Assembly (NCBI GenBank): GCA_007122745.1
Contig: SKTA01000133.1
Coordinates: 1-6,863 of the forward strand
Reading direction: 5' to 3'
Origin: Bacteroidales bacterium
GTDB lineage: Bacteria > Bacteroidota > Bacteroidia > Bacteroidales > UBA7960
Length of the DNA stretch: 6,863 nt
This document shows, piece after piece, positions 1 through 6,467 of this stretch (position 1 is the first letter of the stretch; the number at the start of each line of letters is the position of its first letter). The position numbers were made by a program, and so were the translations under genes. The notes beneath the pieces were generated by a model that had not been told where the DNA came from, ran no database searches, and saw nothing but the letters and a program-made list of their open reading frames with translations.

Positions 1-19
1 ACAACCTAAAACTACCATC

Positions 20-589
20 ATGAAAAAGAAAAACCACCTGATCATCCTTATCGCAATTATTTTCGCCTCATGCGGACAAGCACCCCGGCAAGCGGAGCAA
101 GCTAACGAACTGCTGCCCGAAGAGCAGGCATTTCTTGATAACCTGGCAAGCCTTTGCGGACAGTCATTTCATGGAGAAGAAACCTACATGCAGGAGGGGC
201 GCGAAAGCTGGGCGCACCTCGACTTTGTGATGCATGTTACCGTGTGTGAAGAGGACCGTGTGCATATCCCGTTTCACCTGTCTGATGATACATCGCGAAC
301 CTGGATGTTCTTCAATGAAGATGGCAGACTGCGTTTCAGGCATGATCACAGCTATCCTGACGGCACCCCGCATGCCCAGACCCTTTATGGCGGTTATGCA
401 GATGGAAATGGCACAGCCTTCGCACAGCATTTTCCCAAAGATGAATATTCAAGGGAATTGCTGCAGGGGCATTTTGGCCGCGTATGGCATGTCATTCTGG
501 ATGAGGCAATGACCACTTTTTCGTATCGCCTGCTGTATGATGGCGTCATCGTTTTTCAGGCCGACTTTGACCTGACAAATCCCTTGTAG
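20..589 (+). CDS. Predicted lipoprotein of unknown function (189 aa)
   Basis: The protein starts with a short basic stretch (MKKK) and a hydrophobic core at residues 7-16, then F-A-S-C with Cys18 as the likely lipidated residue. It should therefore be a lipoprotein anchored in the inner or outer membrane. The mature part is soluble, about 170 residues. From memory it resembles an uncharacterised secreted family with a conserved centre and C-terminus: SRTW (92-95), GRLRFRHDH (102-110), DGT (114-116), YGG (123-125), FPKD (138-141) and a final FDLTNP. I cannot name a domain or function. Cys46 and Cys76 are the only other cysteines and could form a disulfide. The ATG at 20 is chosen because it gives a complete lipoprotein signal. 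Only 19 bases precede it, so no promoter can be judged. It lies tail to tail with the amylase gene. Gene call is strong; function unknown. Confidence 0.88.
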   Translation: MKKKNHLIILIAIIFASCGQAPRQAEQANELLPEEQAFLDNLASLCGQSFHGEETYMQEGRESWAHLDFVMHVTVCEEDRVHIPFHLSDDTSRTWMFFNEDGRLRFRHDHSYPDGTPHAQTLYGGYADGNGTAFAQHFPKDEYSRELLQGHFGRVWHVILDEAMTTFSYRLLYDGVIVFQADFDLTNPL

Positions 590-591
590 GA

Positions 592-3500
592 TCAGCCCTT
601 TTGGGTTTGATTGATATTTGCCATTGCTGATAAACCATCTGTCAGCACCTGAAGCTTGTATCCCGAGTTTGCAGAGAGTCGCCTGGCAAGAAAGAAGAAA
701 GTGACCGACTCTTTAACTGCGGTTTCGGTTTCCTTTGTATGCCGTCCGGCATGATGTGCTTTCGCATATGCGAAAAAAGTCAGGTTAAACAACCATTTGT
801 TCAGCTGCTCGAAACCCTCCTTGCTAAAATACACAGTTCCTTCATGTTCGTTTACGCCTATGTATCGTCTTACCAGGGTATCGTTAAGCATTTCAAGCGC
901 CATGGAAGCTTTGCTTCTTCTTGTTGATGTACTTTTTTTGCCGGGTTTTTCTTTTGATGTTTGATGTGGAAAAAAGTCATAGGGATCTGTGCCGTATTTA
1001 AGCAAGATCTCCAAAAGGGTTATGTCTGAGGCCACATCGTCTGCACTTTTTCCACTTTGTGCCAATAGCTGCGTCAGCGGTTTGTGCAACAAAAGCTTTT
1101 CGAACAGGAGCTCTTCATGTGAATATTCTTTCAATGCAATCATCAGGCTCCTGATCACAAAACAGGAGGCTAGCATTATGCTGTTTTCCTTGTAATTATT
1201 GGCCGGACTAAGCAGGAACAGCTCTTCAGGGGAATTCATTTGCTCCCTGACCAACAAAGGTTTGATGCCGTTGTGCAAAGATCCAAAATAGGCTTTCCCA
1301 AGAAAAATTGTTTCCAGTGCCTCTGCAAAATAATCTGACCCCTCCAGGGATTTGTCTTCATGGTCCAAATCTTTGCAGCTTTGTTTAATAAAAGTGGCAA
1401 TACCATCCTGAAAGCACTGATCCAGCTTTTTGGATATACCTTCATGCGATACTTCCCTGATCTCATCAAGCAGGCAGTTTAGGGAAGTGCTGTTAAAAAG
1501 TTGCAAAAACGCCAGGTGGGTATTTTTTAAACGCTGAAGCGCGAGTCGTTCTTCTACTGAAGGCACTCCTTGTCCTTGCAGACTATCAAAAAGGGTTGCC
1601 CAACTCCCATCCTTGTCACGTACTTCACGGAAGTCCCAGAATACCCGATATTCAAAGCCCCTTAGCTGGCGGTAAAGGCCATTTTGGTGAACGTGTTCAC
1701 CGCTCAACAGATATTCCTGGTCTGATATCAATTCCCGGACAATATAAAAGGCATCTCCGCCATGATCAAGACCCAAAGCATCAGCCAGTCCGTGAGATAT
1801 CAGCCCTTTTTCATCTCCCGCTTTTGCAAGTCTTGGAGCCGATGTTTTGATATGTCCTGTTGCCCCATCATATTTGTTGTTGTATAACACGATTGCACGC
1901 TCGTTGCCAAAGCGGTTTGTGTATGCAAACACATTTTCATTAACTACACCTTGTGGATCCAGGAAGTTGAAAAGGTTGAAGTTTGCAACTCCGCTGAAAA
2001 GGTAACGCCTTGCGGTTAAGGGAAAGATCTCCCGCTCATGTTGTTCAATCAGCCAATGTTTTGGCAGCTCATTGTAATAGGCCCTCTGGTATTCCATGCC
2101 ATACTTTTCGGTGTAACCCTCAATCTGGCCATGAGCAAACATTGGCAATCCCGGGAGTGTATTCATCATCACACAAACACCAAAATATTTATCCCCCGTG
2201 CCAAACTGCTGTAGTGCCGTTTCTTCGTCGGGGTTGCTCATGAAGTTCACATATCTTTTCAGGATCTCCGGCTCAAACTCAAGGGTATTTGAAATCAGGT
2301 CCCTGTATTTTTCATTCTCTTCATTTTTTAGCATGTGCATAAAAGCGGAATTGTAAACCCTGTGCATCCCCAGCGTCCGCACAAAGTAGCCTTCCATGAA
2401 CCAGAAGGCTTCTGCCAGCAAAAGTGTTTCAGGCAGTTCATTATTGATGCGGTCAACCACTTCCCTCCAGAACTCCAAGGGGAAGAGGGTATCGAAAGCC
2501 TCTTTTGACAGGGCATGATCTGCCCTGGAAGGGATGTCACCACCTGTGCCTGGGCGCGGATACCATAGTCTTGCAAAGTGTTTTTTGGCCAGCGTCATGG
2601 CCGCATCGAACCGGATGATCGAAAACCGGCGGGCAACGTCAAAGATCTTTTCGATCACGGCGGCTCTCACTTCAGCCTTGATCATATCGAGCTGTGCCGT
2701 ATCGTTCCAGGGCATCATGGTACCGTCATTTCCGTGGTACAGGTAACGGATGTCGTTGTTGTTTCTGTCGATCCGCTGAAACACAACGGCAGCATCGGTT
2801 TTGTTGTAATACCCGTCTTCAATTCGGATCTCAATATTTGGATCATCTGAGAGATTCTCCCTCGTGAACGAATAGCCGGGAAATGGCGGAACAGGCGATT
2901 GAATGAAGTAATCAGGATTTTCGATCACCCAGCGGGAAAAGACCCCAGTGTGATTGGGCACCATGTCGCTGGCGAGTCTGATGCCCCGCTGTTTTGCTTT
3001 TTCATTGAGCTTTTGATAGGCTTCTTCTCCTCCCAGGTCACGGGCTATTTCATAATCATACAAAGAATAAGCGGAAGCCACGGCGTCGGTATTGCCGGTG
3101 AGGTGTTTGATCTTTTTTGAAGCATTGCTTCTTTCCCAGATCCCGATCAGCCATAAGCCATTAAAGTTCCATCGGGCCAGCTGATCCAGTTCTTTGTCGG
3201 GGATCTGGTCAAGTGTGCGGATGTCTCTTTGATATTTTTTGCTAAGCTGATCCATCCATACGTAAGCATTTTTTGCCAACAGCACGACGCGCGGCATCCA
3301 GTCGGTGTCCTCGGTGAATTGCTCCGCTTCTTCATAATCAAGGCTCTCATCAGCAGAAGGGTCATATCCCGATTTTCCAAGAAACATTCCGGTACCGTCA
3401 CCCTCTTTTTTGTAGCGGGGTACGAATGTCGGGGGAGGGCCAAAAGCCCCGGAGAGATGCATGTCCTCTTTCATCAGGTCTTTGCTTCTAAGGATCTGTT

Positions 3501-4230
3501 CCAGGAGGCTTTCAGGCAAAATGTCTTTCCAGTTGATCAGGATGTAGTCAAGCTGCGCGTAAAGGTCATCAGGAGCGTGTAACAGTGGTGAAAGCAGCAG
3601 GCTGAAGATATCCCGCTTTTGCTTGCCGAAAGGGGGGAGCGTTTTAAAATAGGACTCAAGTGTTACCAGCAAATCATCCAATTGATCCTGGTTGTTTAAG
3701 TTTGACCTGTCAAAGAGTGTGGTGATCTTTTTACAGGCACGATTTTTATGGGCCAAAGAAAGCATCATCATCTCCTCAATGGCAATGGAAATATGCTGCT
3801 TGTTTCCGGTTTTGCCTTTCAGGTAGTGCGCCGGACTGATAAGCTTCCGGTAGACTTCCGTAGGAGGGAAAATATTGGTAAAATCCGTTGCAAGCGCCGC
3901 GAATGCTGGTGTTCCCATTTGCTGTTCAAGCAGTTTTGCAGCCTCCTCAAATATATCTTTTTGTACCTTTTCCTCATATTTTCGAAGCAGGATGTGATAA
4001 ATCTCGTGCAGCAACCCGGCGGCAAAGATCGTTCCCGGATATACCTGATCTTCTGTGGCTCTCTCTCTGTTCAAGTTGTATGCCAATTTACGGACACTTT
4101 TAAAATCAGCTATAACAAAGCGTCCGTCATTTGCAAAAAAAGTGTCGTTTACTTCAAGCTTTTTTCTTGCTTCAGCAGAAATGCGCAATTCATACAAAAA
4201 ATACCTGCAGTTATTTTTGACTCTGTTCAT
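592..4230 (-). CDS. Large GH13 alpha-amylase-family protein with long N- and C-terminal extensions (1212 aa)
   Basis: Residues about 311-740 form a GH13 barrel: NGLWLIGIWERS (357-368, strand 2), DMVPNH (422-427, region I), IIRFDAA (538-544, nucleophile D542), LLLAEAFW (603-610, acid/base E607) and NFMSNPDEE (662-670, stabiliser D668). A GLPMFAHGQ segment follows (694-702), then a likely beta domain. The catalytic triad is complete, so activity on alpha-glucans such as glycogen or maltodextrin is plausible, by hydrolysis or glucosyl transfer; specificity is unknown. Residues 1-310 and about 890-1212 look mainly helical and match nothing I can name, apart from HEIYH at 75-79 and a basic Ser/Lys-rich linker near 1091-1107. 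There is no signal peptide, so a cytoplasmic location is expected. From memory, proteins of this length and architecture occur in Chloroflexota and Bacteroidota and match along their whole length, which supports the ATG at 4230. Typical alpha-amylases are less than half this size. Confidence 0.93.
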   Translation of the reverse strand: MNRVKNNCRYFLYELRISAEARKKLEVNDTFFANDGRFVIADFKSVRKLAYNLNRERATEDQVYPGTIFAAGLLHEIYHILLRKYEEKVQKDIFEEAAKLLEQQMGTPAFAALATDFTNIFPPTEVYRKLISPAHYLKGKTGNKQHISIAIEEMMMLSLAHKNRACKKITTLFDRSNLNNQDQLDDLLVTLESYFKTLPPFGKQKRDIFSLLLSPLLHAPDDLYAQLDYILINWKDILPESLLEQILRSKDLMKEDMHLSGAFGPPPTFVPRYKKEGDGTGMFLGKSGYDPSADESLDYEEAEQFTEDTDWMPRVVLLAKNAYVWMDQLSKKYQRDIRTLDQIPDKELDQLARWNFNGLWLIGIWERSNASKKIKHLTGNTDAVASAYSLYDYEIARDLGGEEAYQKLNEKAKQRGIRLASDMVPNHTGVFSRWVIENPDYFIQSPVPPFPGYSFTRENLSDDPNIEIRIEDGYYNKTDAAVVFQRIDRNNNDIRYLYHGNDGTMMPWNDTAQLDMIKAEVRAAVIEKIFDVARRFSIIRFDAAMTLAKKHFARLWYPRPGTGGDIPSRADHALSKEAFDTLFPLEFWREVVDRINNELPETLLLAEAFWFMEGYFVRTLGMHRVYNSAFMHMLKNEENEKYRDLISNTLEFEPEILKRYVNFMSNPDEETALQQFGTGDKYFGVCVMMNTLPGLPMFAHGQIEGYTEKYGMEYQRAYYNELPKHWLIEQHEREIFPLTARRYLFSGVANFNLFNFLDPQGVVNENVFAYTNRFGNERAIVLYNNKYDGATGHIKTSAPRLAKAGDEKGLISHGLADALGLDHGGDAFYIVRELISDQEYLLSGEHVHQNGLYRQLRGFEYRVFWDFREVRDKDGSWATLFDSLQGQGVPSVEERLALQRLKNTHLAFLQLFNSTSLNCLLDEIREVSHEGISKKLDQCFQDGIATFIKQSCKDLDHEDKSLEGSDYFAEALETIFLGKAYFGSLHNGIKPLLVREQMNSPEELFLLSPANNYKENSIMLASCFVIRSLMIALKEYSHEELLFEKLLLHKPLTQLLAQSGKSADDVASDITLLEILLKYGTDPYDFFPHQTSKEKPGKKSTSTRRSKASMALEMLNDTLVRRYIGVNEHEGTVYFSKEGFEQLNKWLFNLTFFAYAKAHHAGRHTKETETAVKESVTFFFLARRLSANSGYKLQVLTDGLSAMANINQTQKG

Positions 4231-4262
4231 AATTCAAAAATTCAATTTATAAGATAAAAGTA

Positions 4263-4278
4263 CGAAATAATTATTTCG
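4263..4278. promoter_or_regulatory. Perfect 16-bp palindrome upstream of the amylase gene
   Basis: CGAAATAATTATTTCG equals its own reverse complement. It lies 33-48 bp before the amylase start codon, in the 93-bp gap after the lipid-kinase-like gene. Its position would suit an operator for a dimeric regulator. Alternatively, in minus-strand RNA it folds into a hairpin that a G-U and a U-A pair extend to 8 bp. That hairpin is followed by CUUUUAUCUUAU, so it could be a weak terminator for the lipid genes. The stem is AT-rich, which weakens the terminator reading. No clear promoter of the Bacteroidota type (TTTG / TAnnTTTG) is seen next to it. Confidence 0.4.
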
Positions 4279-4323
4279 CAGAACAGGTTAAGGCGTGTTG
4301 CTTCTGTTGTGTTTTATGCGGGG

Positions 4324-5001
4324 TTATAAGAAAAACAAGAGAATGATCAATGCGGTCAGGGGTACCGTGAAGTTGTCGAGCCCCCTGGAGCTGAATGTTT
4401 CCACGAGCGCTGCACCCAAGGCTACGGCGAAGGCAGCCACGATGGTTCGGGTGCTCAGCACCCCGGTAAAATAATGAAGGGTCAGGAGACAGATGGCAAG
4501 GGCTGTAAGGAAAAAGACACCCGATCCAAGGTATGTCTTTTTTAAGTTCCAGCCATAAATGATGATTTGACGAATTTTTTTCCTGAACAGCGTACCTGCA
4601 ATACCGGCAAGGCTGTCGCTGATGCCAAGGATCAGCATAGGGATGATGAAAAGCTTATTGTCGTTAAGCAAATAGGCCGTAACGAAAGCTCCGCTGATGG
4701 CTACAGGGAGCAGAACGCTGCCGTGTGTTTTTCTTGATACGTCATTGATCGACTTCAGCAGGTCTTTATGCTTGGCAACAAGGAGTACAAGGAAAAAGAT
4801 GACCCCCATGACCAAAACGTACTCGTAAGACTTATAAACCAGCGGGAAGGTCAGGGAGACAAGGGTGGCTGTGCTGTGTGAAAATTTCCGGGTGTACTCA
4901 GCTTTAACTTTAAGGATATGGTGCAACAGCTCCCCGGTCGCCAAAATGATGGAGAATGCAAAGGTGTAAAGAATGGTAAAAAACAGATCCTGGCTGATCA
5001 T
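4324..5001 (-). CDS. Dolichol/phytol-kinase-like (CTP-dependent lipid kinase family) membrane protein (225 aa)
   Basis: This looks like a member of the SEC59/DGK1/VTE5 group of integral membrane kinases, which phosphorylate dolichol, diacylglycerol or phytol, typically with CTP. Motifs seen are TRKFSH (37-42), RKTHGS (90-95), ISDSLAGIAGTLFRKK (127-142, with D129 and the small-residue loop), KKTYLGS (154-160) and ETFSSRGLDN (201-210). About seven hydrophobic segments span the rest, near 5-23, 44-75, 96-112, 117-135, 158-176, 184-200 and 211-225. The length is normal for bacterial members. The ATG at 5001 overlaps the TGA of the preceding CdsA-like gene as ATGA, so translation of the two is probably coupled. 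The substrate cannot be read from sequence: diacylglycerol, undecaprenol or another prenol are candidates. Family assignment is firm, substrate unknown. Confidence 0.87.
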   Translation of the reverse strand: MISQDLFFTILYTFAFSIILATGELLHHILKVKAEYTRKFSHSTATLVSLTFPLVYKSYEYVLVMGVIFFLVLLVAKHKDLLKSINDVSRKTHGSVLLPVAISGAFVTAYLLNDNKLFIIPMLILGISDSLAGIAGTLFRKKIRQIIIYGWNLKKTYLGSGVFFLTALAICLLTLHYFTGVLSTRTIVAAFAVALGAALVETFSSRGLDNFTVPLTALIILLFFL

Positions 5002-5723
5002 AAAAAATTACTTAAGATGTACATTGCCGCCCCACCTGGGATCAGGCTGTCGAAACGATCTAAAAAACCACCATGTCCGGGCAAGAGCTTTCCAAAGTCC
5101 TTAATGTTGAATCTTCTTTTGTAGTAAGATGCCAGAAAATCGCCTCCAAATGCAAATATAATGATGATTATCGCAAAAAACAAGGCCTGTGCGGTGTTTA
5201 TCCCCGGCAATTGGCCCATGAGACCTCCTGTAACCACTGCCAGTATTGAACCTCCAGCCAGTCCGCCAATGGTTTTGTTCGGACTGATCGAAGGGATCAA
5301 TTTTCTTTTCCCGAACAACTGACCGCTGATCTGGCTGAAAGCGTCAAAAACACTAATCACTACAAAGGCAAAATACAAAACCTCCTTTTCAGATGCACTG
5401 AAAAGGAGAAAGGGCACTACGATTATCAGGTACAACAGCAATGCTGAAATAAAGAACAGATGCTGATTTTTGTTTCCGTAACTTCTGAAAGCACGGATGA
5501 TCTCAGCCAGCCCGGTAAGAGAGATGGCTGCCGCCAGAATCAGAAAGTAGGGAAACCCCAGATAGATGGCTATAAACAGGGTGTTTATAATGATGAAATA
5601 GGTGAAGTACTTTGTCCATATCTCCCTCTTGGTCGCCTTGCTTTTCTTTTTCCCGATGAGATAAAAAGCGATGGCACCTAAAAAGAAATAGGTGATAATG
5701 GCCAAATAAATGATTAATTCCAT
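4998..5723 (-). CDS. CdsA-like phosphatidate cytidylyltransferase family protein (241 aa)
   Basis: CdsA enzymes make CDP-diacylglycerol from CTP and phosphatidate in the membrane. The C-terminal signature is intact: SYYKRR (199-204), KDFGKLLPGHGG (208-219), then FLDRFDS (220-226), which fits the family pattern S-x-x-KR-x4-KD...HGG...DR-x-D. Upstream lie the D127-centred segment FDAFSQISGQLFGK (126-139) and SISPNKTIGG (145-154). About eight hydrophobic segments are visible. At 241 residues it is shorter than E. coli CdsA (about 285), mainly at the N-terminus, and may be a secondary paralog like E. coli YnbB. The frame could open at a TTG at 5729, but the ATG at 5723 is preferred because ATG is the usual start and the TTG lies inside a tandem repeat. 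The lipid-kinase-like gene overlaps its stop by 4 bp. Whether it is the cell's main CdsA or a specialised copy cannot be judged here. Confidence 0.88.
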   Translation of the reverse strand: MELIIYLAIITYFFLGAIAFYLIGKKKSKATKREIWTKYFTYFIIINTLFIAIYLGFPYFLILAAAISLTGLAEIIRAFRSYGNKNQHLFFISALLLYLIIVVPFLLFSASEKEVLYFAFVVISVFDAFSQISGQLFGKRKLIPSISPNKTIGGLAGGSILAVVTGGLMGQLPGINTAQALFFAIIIIIFAFGGDFLASYYKRRFNIKDFGKLLPGHGGFLDRFDSLIPGGAAMYILSNFL

Positions 5724-5728
5724 AAACA

Positions 5729-5753
5729 ATTATTTAACCTATTATTTTAACCT
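5729..5753. repeat. Tandem repeat of a 12/13-bp unit before the CdsA-like gene
   Basis: ATTATTTAACCT (5729-5740) is followed directly by ATTATTTTAACCT (5741-5753); the units differ by one inserted T. GTTATT then begins a possible third partial unit. The repeat sits 6-30 bp upstream of the ATG at 5723, so it lies in the leader or promoter of the cytidylyltransferase/kinase pair. It could bind a regulator or be a replication-slippage duplication. Confidence 0.5.
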
Positions 5754-5783
5754 GTTATTCACAAAACATTCTATTGAATTGAA

Positions 5784-5805
5784 CCCCTTTCCTGCATAGG
5801 CGGGG
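5784..5805 (-). promoter_or_regulatory. Possible weak hairpin in the gap after the phosphatidyltransferase gene
   Basis: CCCC (5784-5787) can pair with GGGG (5802-5805), and CCT (5791-5793) with AGG (5798-5800) around a GCAT loop, separated by a TTT/C internal loop. In minus-strand RNA it lies about 50 nt after the phosphatidyltransferase stop. It is followed by TTCAATTCAATAG, which is not a proper U-tract. It may therefore be a leader structure of the CdsA-like gene or a poor terminator; the support is weak. Confidence 0.22.
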
Positions 5806-5811
5806 CAGTCA

Positions 5812-5831
5812 CACAAAGTTTCACTAAGTTT
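5812..5831. repeat. Adjacent 10-bp direct repeats near the phosphatidyltransferase stop
   Basis: CACAAAGTTT (5812-5821) is followed without a gap by CACTAAGTTT (5822-5831); nine of ten bases agree. The 10-bp period is about one helical turn, as expected for two protein monomers binding the same DNA face. It lies in the gap between the phosphatidyltransferase stop and the CdsA-like start, about 90-110 bp upstream of the latter. A chance origin is possible. Confidence 0.4.
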
Positions 5832-5856
5832 ATGCTATTAATCAGGCTAATATGCT

Positions 5857-6450
5857 TTAGTTATTTGTATCCTTTTCTGATTGTTTTTCTTTCAATACCC
5901 AATACAGTCCCTTTGCATTTGATCGCATCTCCGGAATGATGAGTTGAATGATGATATGTTCCAGAAAGGCAAGGATTCCCCAAGTGATCATGAAATAATA
6001 AAACGGTGTGTAAAAATCATACCCAAAAAGAATAACAAAAAATATTCCCTGGATGTAACCGCCAATTTTCCAGGAATAGAGATGCAGACTGGGAAATCCT
6101 CCAAATTTAATGAGCGACAAAGCCAGAGCCGTTAACAATAGTGCAATAAAAATTGAAAAGCTCAAGATGTGGGGTGCAAAGTCATCCCGTTTAAAGAGGA
6201 AAACACCAAGAAACACGAGGAAATAGGTGCCGAAATCAGCGATTGAATCCAACCGTGCACCAAAATCGGTTTGTTGTTTTAGCATCCTGGCAAGCATACC
6301 ATCCAATACATCAGTGATGAGGCTGATGATAATAAGAATGGCAAAAGCTTGCTCGCGGCCTGTCAGTGCCAGAAGCAGGATCACAGGAAATACAAGCAAT
6401 CTGTAAAGTGAAAGCGCATTCGGAATATTGATCTTCTCTTTTAGCTCCAT
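5857..6450 (-). CDS. CDP-alcohol phosphatidyltransferase family protein (197 aa)
   Basis: These membrane enzymes move a lipid phosphate from a CDP-lipid to an alcohol such as glycerol-3-phosphate, serine or inositol phosphate. The signature is complete: D47-V-L-D50-G51-x2-A54-R55, then eight residues, G64-x3-D68-x3-D72, giving the four metal-binding aspartates. The N-terminus (INIPNALSLYRLLVFP, 7-22) is typical of the family, and about six membrane segments follow (14-29, 33-48, 74-86, 92-113, 130-147, 150-174). The frame opens at an ATG at 6480, but those ten extra codons would lie in a terminator hairpin and its U-tract, so the ATG at 6450 is chosen; it also gives the usual family N-terminus. 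The acceptor alcohol is not evident, so no symbol (pgsA, pssA) is given. Its position before a CdsA-like gene recalls the E. coli ynbA-ynbB pair. Confidence 0.9.
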   Translation of the reverse strand: MELKEKINIPNALSLYRLLVFPVILLLALTGREQAFAILIIISLITDVLDGMLARMLKQQTDFGARLDSIADFGTYFLVFLGVFLFKRDDFAPHILSFSIFIALLLTALALSLIKFGGFPSLHLYSWKIGGYIQGIFFVILFGYDFYTPFYYFMITWGILAFLEHIIIQLIIPEMRSNAKGLYWVLKEKQSEKDTNN

Positions 6451-6467
6451 AATGAAATGTAAAAATA

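Noticed and set aside
3229..3582. A 117-codon plus-strand open frame inside the amylase gene
   Set aside because: It is fully antisense to conserved sequence around the start of the GH13 barrel, with no start signal or protein family likeness.
3748..4257. A 169-codon plus-strand open frame antisense to the 5' end of the amylase gene
   Set aside because: It lies opposite a strongly supported GH13-family gene, its translation has no recognisable domain, and it is rich in residues typical of antisense translation. It is a shadow frame.
4235..4267. Bacteroidota-type promoter for the amylase gene (TTTC at 4264-4267, AATTTTTG at 4235-4242, read on the minus strand)
   Set aside because: Both boxes have a mismatch to TTTG and TAnnTTTG, the spacing is 21 nt, and the start of transcription would fall on the start codon. 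In AT-rich sequence this is not convincing.
5724..5729. TTG start at 5729 for the CdsA-like gene
   Set aside because: It adds only two residues, lies within the tandem repeat, and an ATG follows at 5723.
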